Counted from the stretch's first letter, positions 29,325 through 38,921 are shown. The stretch: 64,000 nt of DNA from Bradyrhizobium zhanjiangense (GCF_004114935.1 NZ_CP022221.1:2377001-2441000), one strand, 5' to 3'. Notes: generated from the sequence alone by a model not told the origin. Program-made: numbers and translations.

Positions 29325-30220
29325 GAGGAAGCTACATCCGTGGCTTATGATCTGAAATCCGACCGCCCTTCAGTGTCGTGTCGCTCATAGTGAGGCAAGA
29401 TAGCCAGCCGGAATTTGCGGCTTGCAGTCTGAGAACGCAGAGCGTTATTCCTGGCCCTGGGCGCTCTGTTTCGATTGTGTGTGCCCAAGTGCCAGGAAGC
29501 CAAAATGGCATGCACGCCGTAAGGAAAATCTACGTCTCCGGGTAGAACGAAAGACACGGCATCACGTGGGCGACCCGCATTCGTGCCGAGTGCAAATTTC
29601 GAAAATCGAGGGATTAAGTCCGTTGTTAAACTGCATCGGAAGTTGCAGCCTTTGTATTTTGCGTTTCTCCCGCTAGTCCCAGGCATGACAGTAAGTGATC
29701 AGCTGATGAAACAAGTCGCGCATTGAACAACTCCAAGTCGCAAAAATATGATTATAAGCCCGTTGAAGTAGTTTGTTGCATCGTATACATCTTTAGGTAG
29801 TTTATTTTCGAGACGGTGGGTCCTATCCGCTTCGCGAGTGCATGGCCGCGAACCAGTTCTAATCTTCATCGTGCGCATGAGCCTTGCGGGATGAATGAGG
29901 TACGACACAGTCGTTGTTCGAGGATTTTCCAAGCATGAGTTCTGGGACGAGGCGAACGTTACGCGAGCTCAAAAAGAAAGCTGGTTTCGTTTCATGGACT
30001 GGACATGGATTGCGCCTATGATCTGCACTGTTGATCAGGCTGTAAATCGATCTGGTGGTCTCATATGCGAGTGTCTTTCGATGAGAACGGCACTAGCCGT
30101 GTCGACACGCAGCATGCTCAGACAGTTCGGGTGTGTAGCATCAAGCTTGTTTTGCCGGGTTTGTCGCCAGACGCGACCACCACTGAGCTTGTTTAGACAT
30201 TCACAGAAAGAGGCGCCGTC
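29325..30220. other. Region without a supported gene
   Basis: Only short frames with no recognisable motif. It contains the promoter region for the dioxygenase-like gene at 30221. Confidence 0.4.
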
Positions 30221-31108
30221 ATGAGTGGAACAATTGCTGTTGAAAATGTCATTTCGCGAGCAGACATCGTCAAGCACGCGGACCGGCTTGGGGCCGAAAT
30301 CAAGAACATTGCGCTGTCGGACGATTTGCCTGACGATGTCATCGTAGCGTTCAACCGGCTTCTGCTAGAGCATAAGGTCATCTTCTTCCGTGATCAGGGA
30401 CATCTCGACGATGCACAGCAGCAGCGTTTTGTGCTTCGGCTCGGCTCGCTGATACCGAATCCCACAATCGCGGACACAATGGGCGGTTTAACGATCCGGC
30501 AGGAGCTGTCTGATCGCGCCTGCAGTCATCTCAACCAGATGAACGATGAGCGGGTCCCCACAGCCATTTCGGTGCTGCGGCTCGCAGCGGTCCCGCCTTT
30601 TGGCGGCGACATTGCTTGGTCGAGCAGGGCGGCCGCTTATCTTGATCTTCCCGATCCCCTGCGGATGCTCGCAGATAACCTCTGGGCTGTGAGCTTCGTC
30701 GCATCTGATCTCACTGCGACAGAGAAGGCCACCGAAGCCAACAAGCGGCATTGGTGCGGCGTATCCACTGGAACGATCTACGAAACCACACATCCGGTTG
30801 TTCGTGTTCATCCCGAGACCGGCGAACGCATGCTATCGCTCGGTCGTTCAGTGAACAACTTCGTCGGCCTGCAGCGCTACCCCAGCCAAAGACTGTTTGA
30901 ACGGCTGCAGTCCTATCTCACCGCCCCGCAGAACACCCTGTGCTGGAACTGGAAATCAGGCGACGTGACAATCTGGGACAATCGCGCGACTGAGCCGCAC
31001 CCCGTGAACAAAATCGGCAGTCCTCACTGGGTCATGGACCAGCTTGCGATTGACGTCGGCGTACCGAACGTGAACGGGCCAAAATCAAGGGCCGCAAAGG
31101 CTGCCTGA
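30221..31108 (+). CDS. TauD/TfdA-family dioxygenase-like protein with altered iron ligands
   Basis: 295 residues; AGAGG lies 8 bases before the ATG. TauD-family landmarks: HADRLGAEIKNIALSDDLPD (N-terminal), LLEHKVIFFRDQGHLDDAQQ, VLRLAAVPPFGGDIAWSSRA, HPVVRVHPETGERMLSL and GDVTIWDNRATEPHPVNKIG. Family members are Fe(II)/2-oxoglutarate oxygenases with an HxD...H iron triad. Here the HxD position reads HLN (His103, Asn105), and the distal His (His260) sits in RATEPH, one residue later than in the usual RATQH. The Arg of the 2-oxoglutarate site cannot be placed with certainty. The enzyme may be inactive or may bind metal differently, as in halogenases that lack the carboxylate ligand (those have Ala or Gly there, not Asn). 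Single gene; possible tailoring role for the NRPS product is inference. Confidence 0.75.
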   Translation: MSGTIAVENVISRADIVKHADRLGAEIKNIALSDDLPDDVIVAFNRLLLEHKVIFFRDQGHLDDAQQQRFVLRLGSLIPNPTIADTMGGLTIRQELSDRACSHLNQMNDERVPTAISVLRLAAVPPFGGDIAWSSRAAAYLDLPDPLRMLADNLWAVSFVASDLTATEKATEANKRHWCGVSTGTIYETTHPVVRVHPETGERMLSLGRSVNNFVGLQRYPSQRLFERLQSYLTAPQNTLCWNWKSGDVTIWDNRATEPHPVNKIGSPHWVMDQLAIDVGVPNVNGPKSRAAKAA

Positions 31109-31576
31109 CACCGTCCACACCTCCCAGATTTCATAAGACGCCTGGGGACCAAAGACTAGGTTGCGGCCCTGCAATGTCGAGCGGAGCCCGGCCTTCGAGC
31201 TTATCCCGCCAGGGCCGGCTAACCAGCGTTGGCAATCTGTTTCTTTTTCTTGTCCATAAGACTTTCTGAAAAGGCGCGAGCAGGCGGTGCCATTCTCGTG
31301 CGAGAGGGTACAATGCGAGCCGGCTCTTGCCTATCGGTGCCGGGCATTGAAAAGTTGGCGCGGATCGAGCTTGGCGATGGTCGAGGCGCTATTCAACCTA
31401 AAGCGGGCTCGCACGCTGATATCACATATGAATGTCAGCCAGGCACCAGGTCCTGATTCCGATGAGGGCTGTTCAAGGGTGTCCTTCGCAATTGGGAGGG
31501 CGCTCAACCCGATTTGAGGAGGCGGCGGTCGCTTGTTTGTACAGACTGAAAGGCATGGGCGCGCTTGTCGCACATA
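31109..31576. other. Intergenic region, no gene seen
   Basis: Short overlapping frames without motifs between the dioxygenase-like gene and an IS630 remnant. Confidence 0.4.
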
Positions 31577-32110
31577 TTAGGCATGCTGCGCGGTTCGCTG
31601 GAGCCTGTCGCGATCAAAGGGATTGTATCCGCAATGACGGACGTAGTTGGCACATTCTTCAGAAGTGAACATGCTCAGGCTGCGTCCGATGAGATCCCAG
31701 GTTGCATCGACGGTTCTGGCTGGGGCTTGTCGCAGCAGTTCTTTGACTTTGGCGAATGCCATCTCAATTGAGAGCGGGGCGTAGGGCGGCAGGAAGAGTG
31801 GGCGCGCCGGCGCCTGCGATGAGGTACGCGGCCTCTTCGTTCTTCTAGCTCGATACATTGTGGGGATCACCGTCTCGCCCTCGCGCAGCGGGGGGAGGAG
31901 GATTTGCTCGACATGGGGTCAGGAAGCACTCGCCGTTGATTCGCCCGTCGAGCACGCAAGATGCAATCACCCCTCGCAGGTGAGGGCCGCAAGGAACATC
32001 GTCGTCTTCCAAGGGCCGTTCGGCACATCGCCGATGGCGCGTGCACTGACATCGGCCTAGGCGTCACGACGCGCCATCACGGTTCCCTTGCGAGTCATTC
32101 GACCTCAACA
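31577..32110 (-). pseudogene. IS630-family transposase remnant
   Basis: Minus-strand fragments read GVIASCVLDGRINGECFL (the DGxINGE motif before the second catalytic Asp) and, nearer the end, FLPPYAPLSIEMAFAKVKEL with FTSEECANYVRHCGY, the C-terminal DDE region. The usual PDLNPIE has decayed to PLSIEM and frames are broken, so this is a dead element. Confidence 0.7.
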
Positions 32111-32193
32111 CGTTCTAGTCGCTGCGACTTAGGTTCCCCTCTCGCCGCTATCCTCCATCTGGTACCAGGGCGCCTTTCTCAACTCTCGAGTCC

Positions 32194-32201
32194 GATAAGT
32201 C
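32194..32201 (+). repeat. Target-site duplication of the IS66 element (left)
   Basis: GATAAGTC, identical to 35343-35350. Eight bases is the duplication length expected for IS66. Confidence 0.85.
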
Positions 32202-32339
32202 GTGAGCGTCACGAGAGGATCACCGCGCCCGGCCTTGACTTGCGCGGAATGCTTTGGATTGCCCGATCGAGGTGATTGACGCTGCCGTTGCGTGATGATG
32301 GGGTGATCGCGGGTTGGAGCGGGCAACGGGGACCTCGGA

Positions 32340-32776
32340 ATGACCAGCGAGTCGCAGCTGCGCGAGAAGCTTCGGAAGATCGAGGCGTTGTTCGCGGGTG
32401 CGGGAACTGCTGGTGAGCGCCTACGGCGGAAGCTGCGCTGCAGCGGGTGCGTGCCCGGGTCGAGGAGCTGGCTCGCCACGATCCGCCGATCGAGCAGCAA
32501 TTCTCACTTCCTGACCAGTGGTCGCGGCACCTTTTTCTGGCGCTTTGCCGTCGATATGGACTGCGGCCGTTTCGTTATCACCGGCAGCGACGCAACACCG
32601 TGATGATCCGTGCGTCACGAGGCTTCGTCGACAAAGTTCTGCTGCCGGAGTTCACCGAGCTGGAGAGGGCGTTGCAAGTCTATCTGCACGAGATGACGCT
32701 GCGCGTGATCCGCGAGGAGATCTATGACGACGCCAGCGATGCGCAGGAAGTTCCAGATGCTCTGCCGTCGAACTGA
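32340..32776 (+). pseudogene. Passenger gene in IS66 element, frameshifted, unknown function
   Basis: Begins MTSESQLREKLRKIEALFAG, then one base must be shifted near 32425 to continue as LQRVRARVEELARHDPPIEQ, QFSLPDQWSRHLFLALCRRY, GLRPFRYHRQRRNTVMIRAS and FVDKVLLPEFTELERALQVY to the stop at 32776. The N-terminal LREKLRKIEALFAGAGT pattern recalls DUF2786-type proteins. It is convergent with tnpC, their stops touching. It lies inside the element boundaries set by the target duplication, so it moves with it. Confidence 0.65.
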
Positions 32777-34405
32777 TCAGGCGGCGAGCTTTGCCTGCGA
32801 ACTGTCGCGCTCGGCCTTCCAATTCCACGGCAACAGCATGTGCAGCTGATTGATCTTTGTACGTCCAGAGACGATGCGCTCGAGAACATCGGTCAGATAA
32901 TGCCGCGGGTCGAGGTCTTGCAGCTTTGCCGTGTTGATGAGCGACGCGAGAATGGCCCATGTCTCGGCGCCGCCTTCACTGCCGGCGAACAAGTAGTTCT
33001 TCCTTCCCAGGCCTATTGGCTTGATGCTGCGCTCGACCGTATTGCTGTCTATTTCAATGCGTCCGTCGTCGATGAAGCGCGTCAGGCCGTCCCAATGGTT
33101 GAGGGTGTAGCGGATGGCTTTGCCCAGACCGGACTTCTTCGAGACTTCCAGCAGTCGCGCCTCGAGCCAGGGTTTGAAGTCCTCGATCAGCGACCTGGTG
33201 TCGGTTTGCCGCACCGCAGCCCGATCCGCCGCCGGCAGACCGCGGATGCGATCCTCAATGGCGTAGAACATCGCGATCCGTTGCAGCGCTTCCGTGGCAA
33301 TCGGCGACTTCGTCGCGACGTGAACGTCCCAGAACTTCCGCCGCACATGCGCGAAGCAGAACGCCAGCTGCACCAGAGAGCCGCCGTTCCTGATCAGGCT
33401 CTTGTAGGCGGCATAACCGTCGACCTGCAGGATGCCGTCGTAAGCTCCAAACAGCTGCCTGGCGCGGATCGCCTTGCGATCCTCGGCGAACACGTAAACC
33501 ACCGCCGGCGGCGCCGGGCCGCCCCACGGACGGTCGTCGGTGGCGATCGCCCAGAACTGGCAGACTTTGGTCCTGCCACGGCCGGGATCGAGAACCGGCA
33601 GCGGCGTCTCGTCGGCAAACAGCCGCGGGTAGGACATCACTTTGTCGCGCAACAGCGTGTGAAGCGGCTTCAGCCACCAGGCGGCGCGGCTCATCCACGA
33701 GGCCAGCGTCTGCCGGTCGAGCGTGATGCCTTGGGCGGCAAACATCTGTTCCTGGCGATACAGCGGCAGCTGGTAGCCGTATTTCATCACGGCGATGTGG
33801 GCCAGCAAGGCTTCCGTCACCATTCCACCGTCGATCGCCTGGGCCGGCGCGGGTGCCTGTACCACACCCTGGCGGCATCCCCGGCACCCGTACCGCGGAC
33901 GCACAATGCGCTTGACCCGGTACTGCATCGGAATGACGTCGAAGGCTTCCTTGACGGTCTCCCCGATCTTGTGCAGCCGCTCGCCGCAGCAGGAGCAGAT
34001 GTGGCTCTCGATATCGATCACGACATCGATGCGCGGCAAATGCTCCGGGAGGCTCCCCCGGTTGCGTCGCGCCGATCGCTTTCCACGGCCCTCCGCTCCG
34101 TCAGGCAGCCTGCCTCCGGTCACGTCGTCGTTGGTGGCGGCACGAGCCGCCTGTGCCGTGATGGTGAAGAGAGACAGCTGTCCGGGATCCAGTGTCTCGG
34201 AGCGTGGACCGAAGATCGTGCGCTTGTACTGGGACAGGATCATCAGGAGCTTGTCGTTCTCCTGGACTGCAGCGTCGCGTTGGGCGATCGCCGCATCACG
34301 CTCGGCCGAAAGCGTGCTGCATTCCGCCGACAACGCCGCAAGCCGTGACGACAGCGTCATCACGGTTTGTCGCAGCAATGCTGGATCGGAAGGCAAATCA
34401 CTCAT
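32777..34405 (-). CDS. tnpC: IS66 transposase TnpC
   Basis: 542 residues, the normal size for IS66 TnpC (DDE transposase). Features: N-terminal leucine-zipper-like coiled coil (residues 10-60, ERDAAIAQRDAAVQENDKLL), a CxxC zinc-binding pair (HICSCCGERLHKIGE), VMKYGYQLPLYRQEQMF, the first DDE motif region YPRLFADETPLPVLDPG, the second ILQVDGYAAYKSLI, and the third around IEIDSNTVERSIKPIGLGRK. C-terminal IS66 tail NLHMLLPWNW-like (INQLHMLLPWNWKAE). Start is about 55 bases after the tnpB stop. Intact. Confidence 0.95.
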   Translation of the reverse strand: MSDLPSDPALLRQTVMTLSSRLAALSAECSTLSAERDAAIAQRDAAVQENDKLLMILSQYKRTIFGPRSETLDPGQLSLFTITAQAARAATNDDVTGGRLPDGAEGRGKRSARRNRGSLPEHLPRIDVVIDIESHICSCCGERLHKIGETVKEAFDVIPMQYRVKRIVRPRYGCRGCRQGVVQAPAPAQAIDGGMVTEALLAHIAVMKYGYQLPLYRQEQMFAAQGITLDRQTLASWMSRAAWWLKPLHTLLRDKVMSYPRLFADETPLPVLDPGRGRTKVCQFWAIATDDRPWGGPAPPAVVYVFAEDRKAIRARQLFGAYDGILQVDGYAAYKSLIRNGGSLVQLAFCFAHVRRKFWDVHVATKSPIATEALQRIAMFYAIEDRIRGLPAADRAAVRQTDTRSLIEDFKPWLEARLLEVSKKSGLGKAIRYTLNHWDGLTRFIDDGRIEIDSNTVERSIKPIGLGRKNYLFAGSEGGAETWAILASLINTAKLQDLDPRHYLTDVLERIVSGRTKINQLHMLLPWNWKAERDSSQAKLAA

Positions 34406-34459
34406 GCAGAGTGATTCTACAACAGCTCCGCATGAGTGACGAACTACTATCGATACGGA

Positions 34460-34810
34460 TCAACCAGCTCGTGATGGCTGATCCACAACACGCATCGGCA
34501 CACGCTTCCAGTCTGAGCCATCGAGCAGCACCGAGAGCTGAGTATGAGATAGCGGCATGACGCCTTCCTTGATCGGCGGCCAAGTAAACTGTCCTTCGAT
34601 TCTCTTGTAGTAAAGGACGAGGCCGCTTCCGTCCCAGGTCAGGATCTTCACGCGATCCCGGCGCTTGGAGCGGAAGACATAAAGTCCGCCGTCGAACGGA
34701 TCGGCTCCAAACGCCTCGCTCACCAGCATCGCCAGCGAGTCCATGCCGCGACGGAAATCGACCGGCTGCGTCGCAATCCAGATCGACAACCCGGGTCGCA
34801 GCCCGATCAT
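34460..34810 (-). CDS. tnpB: IS66 accessory protein TnpB
   Basis: 116 residues, MIGLRPGLSIWIATQPVDFR then RGMDSLAMLVSEAFGADPFD and GGLYVFRSKRRDRVKILTWD, the hallmark IS66 Orf2 sequence. Its ATG overlaps the tnpA stop (ATGA), the usual coupled arrangement. Required for transposition in family members; biochemical role not well defined. Confidence 0.95.
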   Translation of the reverse strand: MIGLRPGLSIWIATQPVDFRRGMDSLAMLVSEAFGADPFDGGLYVFRSKRRDRVKILTWDGSGLVLYYKRIEGQFTWPPIKEGVMPLSHTQLSVLLDGSDWKRVPMRVVDQPSRAG

Positions 34811-35259
34811 CGGCCAACCGTCCCGACTGCGGCCAGCACCTCGCACAGCGCCCGCCGGTCGACCGTCCCCCTGACGCGGATGCGAACCGCGCCGACCTCG
34901 ATCTCGATCGCCGCCTGCTCCTCGCACGACGGCAATGTGCCCCTGCAGCCGGTGATCGCGACCGGCACAAAGCCAGCTGGTACGTCTCCGGCCAAGCGAT
35001 CCGCGACCTTCGCCCGTGTCGTTTGACGACGCCACAGAAACAACAGGCTTGGGCTGATGTCATGTCGCCGCGCCACCGCGGATACGCTTGCACCAGGCGC
35101 AAAACTCTCCGCGACAATCGCCCCCTTCGCATCGGTCGACCAGCGCCGGCGCCGGCCGATCCCGGTGATGATCTCGACACGTTGCAGCGTATCGGCGCCG
35201 TCTTCGAGGATAGGCGTATGCCTATCCTTATCGCCATCCCTACGACTATCCTTTGACAT
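34807..35259 (-). CDS. tnpA: IS66 protein TnpA (Orf1)
   Basis: 150 residues. RRRRWSTDAKGAIVAESFAP followed by SVSAVARRHDISPSLLFLWR is the helix-turn-helix of IS66 Orf1 proteins, and the C-terminus is the family's short acidic domain (AAIEIEVGAVRIRVRGTVDR). First gene of the tnpA-tnpB-tnpC operon reading away from the KamA-like gene. Confidence 0.9.
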   Translation of the reverse strand: MSKDSRRDGDKDRHTPILEDGADTLQRVEIITGIGRRRRWSTDAKGAIVAESFAPGASVSAVARRHDISPSLLFLWRRQTTRAKVADRLAGDVPAGFVPVAITGCRGTLPSCEEQAAIEIEVGAVRIRVRGTVDRRALCEVLAAVGTVGR

Positions 35260-35342
35260 GGTGACCTCGTGACCAACATTCCACGAGATCTTCCTAACCG
35301 ACCAGATCAGCCCTCAGCACGTGGTCCCTGGATGACGCTGAC

Positions 35343-35350
35343 GATAAGTC
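35343..35350 (+). repeat. Target-site duplication of the IS66 element (right)
   Basis: GATAAGTC, the partner of 32194-32201. Confidence 0.85.
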
Positions 35351-35451
35351 CTCACCACACTAGGTAGGTATCGATCCACTGTTGATGCTGTATTTAGACG
35401 AGGAAGATCGCATTGAATCAAACGCGCTGATACGGCAAGACGAGGTGCGCA

Positions 35452-36546
35452 ATGGAAACAGCAGCTAATCCGCTGAATTGCAGAGCACGCGTGTTGAAGT
35501 TCATTGAAGAAACCCGCGTCGTTAGCGAGAGTGAACTGCAAGTCAACAACATCACACCTTATCATGTCACAAAGTCTTATCGCGAACAGATCATCAAAAG
35601 CGGTTACTACGATCAGCTGAAGTACATTGTCGAGCCCTCAGTCAAGGAGTTCGAAAGCCCAGGCACCTTAGATACGAGCGGCGAGCACGACAACACGGTC
35701 GTGCCGGGGCTCCAGCACAAGTACGCTCAGACCGGTTTATTGCTGGTGACGGAACGCTGCGGCTCATATTGCCGTTACTGTTTTCGCAAGCGCATTGTGG
35801 GCAAGGTTTCGGATGAAATCGCACCGGACTTCCATCAGGCCGCGCAATATATTGCGCGCCATTCTGAGATGACGAACGTACTCCTTTCCGGAGGCGACCC
35901 GTTCGTGCTCAGGACCGCAAATCTGAGCAAGATCGTTGACCACCTGCTGCCAATAAATCATTTGAATTCGATCAGATTTGGCACAAAAATGCTGGCCTAT
36001 GAGCCAAGGCGGTTTGAAGATTCCGCTCTACCAACGCTATTCCAGCGTATCCACAAGGCGGGTAAAACCCCAATCATCGTCACGCATTTCGATCACGTAG
36101 GTGAGATCTCATCCGACGCGGAGCACAAAGTTCGCAGTTTGCGAGCACAGGGCGTGCAGTTCCTTAATCAGTCCGTGCTTCTCGCCAAAGTCAACGATGA
36201 TCCCGAAATATTGGCCGCGACCTTCGCCAAATGCCACGAAATCGGAGTGCGACCTTACTACTTATTTCAAGCAAGGCCGGTGAAGGGTGCATCGCACTTC
36301 CAAGTCGCACTTCGGCGCGGACTAGAAATTGTACGCGGCATCAACCAACGTCTGAGCGGGATCGAGAAGACATTTAAATACATCATGTCCCATTACACAG
36401 GAAAAATAGAGATATTGGACTTAGGACAGGATGGCCGCGTGTATATGCGATACCACCAGAATAAAGTTCCCGAAAAGATCGGTAAGATCTTTTCCCGACC
36501 GCACGTCGCGACAGCCTGTTGGCTTGATGATCTGCCCGCACAATGA
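35452..36546 (+). CDS. KamA-family radical SAM aminomutase (lysine/glutamate 2,3-aminomutase-like)
   Basis: 364 residues; GAGG precedes the ATG by 6 bases. ERCGSYCRYCFRKRIVG holds the radical SAM cluster motif Cx3Cx2C (Cys103, Cys107, Cys110). Other KamA landmarks: NVLLSGGDPFVLRTANLSKI, FGTKMLAYEPRRFEDSALPT, QGVQFLNQSVLLAKVNDDPE and RPYYLFQARPVKGASHFQVA. SHYTGKIEILDL aligns with the PLP-lysine region GGGGK of lysine 2,3-aminomutase, with the Lys kept. Members move an amino group from C2 to C3, giving beta-lysine or another beta-amino acid. It is shorter than the classical 416-residue enzyme, mainly at the C-terminus. Substrate cannot be told from sequence. IS66 sits about 100 bases upstream and may have replaced its native promoter. 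Confidence 0.85.
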   Translation: METAANPLNCRARVLKFIEETRVVSESELQVNNITPYHVTKSYREQIIKSGYYDQLKYIVEPSVKEFESPGTLDTSGEHDNTVVPGLQHKYAQTGLLLVTERCGSYCRYCFRKRIVGKVSDEIAPDFHQAAQYIARHSEMTNVLLSGGDPFVLRTANLSKIVDHLLPINHLNSIRFGTKMLAYEPRRFEDSALPTLFQRIHKAGKTPIIVTHFDHVGEISSDAEHKVRSLRAQGVQFLNQSVLLAKVNDDPEILAATFAKCHEIGVRPYYLFQARPVKGASHFQVALRRGLEIVRGINQRLSGIEKTFKYIMSHYTGKIEILDLGQDGRVYMRYHQNKVPEKIGKIFSRPHVATACWLDDLPAQ

Positions 36547-36950
36547 TCTACCCCAGCTTCCCAGCCCACGAACTCGGAGGGCGTACGGTGCCCTGCCGCC
36601 CCACGAAGCGCATTCAAGTTGAACCGCTGGAAGCGCACCCTGACGGTAGTAAGGTTCGGATGGCGCTCGATTGTCCGCTGCACTGAACCTAAGGACCTGT
36701 GGAGCTCCCTATTCCTGCACTGACAGGGAGGTAAGCTCTATGCCCTTGGAGCGGGCATGGGCTCAGCCATTTCGAGAAAACCTGCCTCAAGCGGCCCTCA
36801 ATAGGTTTACGCGAGCGGCGTAAGGGTTCATTTCAAAGATACTGGTCTTATAACGGGCCGCTCTGCGGGGCTTTAAGCGGCACCGTGCTGGCGCGACATC
36901 CGCTCGAGCAGGAGATCGGAACCGGCGGCCGCAGATTCGAAGGGAGTACG
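36547..36950. other. Intergenic region, no gene seen
   Basis: No convincing frame between the KamA-like gene and the IS3 element. Confidence 0.4.
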
Positions 36951-36953
36951 TAG
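36951..36953 (+). repeat. IS3 target duplication TAG (left)
   Basis: TAG directly before the left inverted repeat; the same TAG follows the right end at 39810-39812. Three bases is normal for this IS family. Confidence 0.7.
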
Positions 36954-37012
36954 TGAACCTCCTCCGAATGAGTGGACACCTGTAGTAGGCTCATTGAGCC
37001 CGGAGGTGTCGA

Positions 37013-37286
37013 ATGGAACGTCAACGTCGGTCATTTACCGAAGAGTACAAGCGCCAGGCCGTTGAGCTGGTGGTGTCGAGCGGTCGCTCGATCACGTCGG
37101 TAGGCAAGGAACTCGGGCTGCGCGACTCGGTGCTGCGGCGCTGGGTGGATAAGGCCGGGCAGCAGCCGGCATCGGCGGCGTGGCGCCCCACCACGCAGGC
37201 GACGCCGATGTCGGCGGACCAGGCTTCGGAGATCGCCCGGTTGCGCCAGGAGAACGAACGGCTGCGCATGGAGCGCGACATTTTAA
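37013..37286 (+). pseudogene. IS3 OrfA, 5-prime part (split by IS110)
   Basis: MERQRRSFTEEYKRQAVELV with GKELGLRDSVLRRWVDK is the IS3 OrfA helix-turn-helix, followed by the leucine zipper EIARLRQENERLRMERDILK. The sequence then leaves the family. The missing tail ([11 protein letters not shown]) is found intact at about 38889-38925, after the IS110 insertion, and its stop overlaps the orfB start as usual. Confidence 0.85.
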
Positions 37287-38888
37287 AAAACGGTCCAGCA
37301 CCGTGGCGCGCCTGTGCGGCGTAGAAACAGCCTTGTGCTATCCTCGGCGCTGGGAGGGTAGCGGCCGCTCGATTATTGGAGGCACAATCCCCGTTAAAAA
37401 ACATGGTCCATGGGTGCATGCGAACTTGAGAGTGGTGACGTCGCCTGGCGACGATCCCGATTAGGAAGATGACGATTGGCATAGCCCAGACCCTCCTGCT
37501 CATCATTGAACGGAGGATTGCCATGCTCAAGAGGACGGCCGGCGACCGCCCGGAACTGAAGCTGGTCAATGTCGGGGCCGCCGCCATCGACATTGGATCA
37601 AAGATGCACATGGCCGCGGTGGACCCCGCTTGCACCGACGTGCCGGTGCGCTCTTTCGGCACATTCACGCGAGACCTGCATGAGCTGGCGGACTGGTTCA
37701 GAGCGTGCGGCGTGACGAGTGTCGCGATGGAATCCACTGGGTCTATTGGATCCCGGTTTACGAGATCCTGGAGCAGCGCGGGTTTGAGGTGATCTTGGTC
37801 AATGCGCGGTACGCCAAGAACGTGCCCGGGCGCAAGACCGATGTCAGCGATGCCGCGTGGTTGCGCCAGCTTCATTCCTATGGCCTGTTACGCGGCAGCT
37901 TCCGACCTGATGCCGAGATTGCAACCCTGCGCGCGTATCTGCGCCAACGGGAGCGGCTGGTGGAATATGCCGCCGTCTTATCCAGCATATGCAGAAGGCC
38001 CTGATGGAGATGAATCTGCAGCTCCATCATGTGGTCTCGGATATCACCGGCGCGACCGGCATGCGGATTATCCGAGCCATTGTTGCAGGCGAGCGGAATC
38101 CTGACGTCTTGGCAACCTATCGGGACGTGCGATGCCATTCATCCATCGCGACGATCCGTGCGGCACTGGTGGGCAACGACCGGCACGAACATGTCTTCGC
38201 GCTGACCCAGTCGCTGGAACTCTACGACGTCTACCAGGCCAAGATGCTGGACTGCGACCGCAAGCTCGAGGTCCTGATCGCAGCACTGAACAATAAAGGC
38301 GCAAAGCCGGTCGGAAAGCTATCCAAGCCACGCATCAAGACCAAACAGGTCAACGCGCCCACCTTCGATGTCAGGACCGCGCTGTACGGCGTGCTCGGCG
38401 TCGATCTGACTGAGATCCACGGGTTGGGTCCATCACTGGCATTGAAGCTTATCGGGGAGTGTGGCACCGATCTGAGGGCTTGGCCGAGCGCCAAGCACTT
38501 CACCTCCTGGCTGTGCCTTGCGCCAGGCAACAAAATCTCTGGTGGCAAGGTGCTTTCTTCACGTACCCGAAGGTCTTCGAGTCGGGCAGCCGCACTGTTG
38601 CGGTTGGCAGCCACAACCGTTGGCAGAAGCGATACAGCGCTCGGCGCATTCTATGGTCGGCTAGCCTCCCGAGCGGGCAAGTCGAAAGCCGTGACGGCGA
38701 CCGCCCGCAAGATTGCGGTTTTGTTCTACAACACACTCCGGCATGGCATGAGCTACAAAGATCCGGGTGCCGCCCATTATGAGCAACAATATCGCAGCCG
38801 CGTCCTCGCCAACCTACAACGCAGAGCCAAATCGCTGGGCTTCGTCTTACAGGCCATTCCGGAGGACGCCAATCCGGCTGTTTCTTAG
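37287..38888 (+). mobile_element. IS110-family element inserted in IS3 orfA
   Basis: About 1.6 kb sits between the two halves of orfA, within the codons for [12 protein letters not shown]. No target duplication or inverted repeat is obvious, as expected for IS110. It has about 235 bases of non-coding DNA before the transposase and almost none after it, the layout in which IS110 bridge RNAs are encoded at the left end. Exact ends are uncertain by a few bases. Confidence 0.75.
37523..38888 (+). pseudogene. IS110-family transposase, two frameshifts
   Basis: First frame: MLKRTAGDRPELKLVNVGAA then AIDIGSKMHMAAVDP (first catalytic Asp of the RuvC-like DEDD domain) to VTSVAMESTG. Second frame after about 37735: VYWIPVYEILEQRGFEVILV, NARYAKNVPGRKTDVSDAAW (further catalytic residues). 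Third frame after about 37985: MQKALMEMNLQLHHVVSDIT through EIHGLGPSLALKLIGECGTD and WLCLAPGNKISGGKVLS, the C-terminal serine-containing transposase domain. Two single-base shifts make it inactive unless they are sequencing errors. Confidence 0.85.
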
Positions 38889-38921
38889 GAAGTCGATCGC
38901 GATCTTTGCCGGAACCCGGAC

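Larger units (their letters stand above)
32202..35342 (-). mobile_element. Complete IS66-family element carrying a passenger gene
   Basis: 3141 bp. The ends are imperfect inverted repeats: left starts GTGAGCGTCA, right (reverse complement) starts GTCAGCGTCA, fitting the GTNAGCGTC ends of IS66 elements. Both ends are flanked by the 8-bp duplication GATAAGTC. It carries tnpA, tnpB and tnpC on the minus strand and an oppositely oriented fourth frame at 32340-32776. The transposition genes look intact, so it may be recent. It landed about 100 bases upstream of the KamA-like gene. Confidence 0.9.

Noticed and set aside
32840-34348. 502-codon plus-strand frame opposite tnpC
   Set aside because: Antisense shadow of the IS66 transposase; composition is not protein-like and tnpC is certain.
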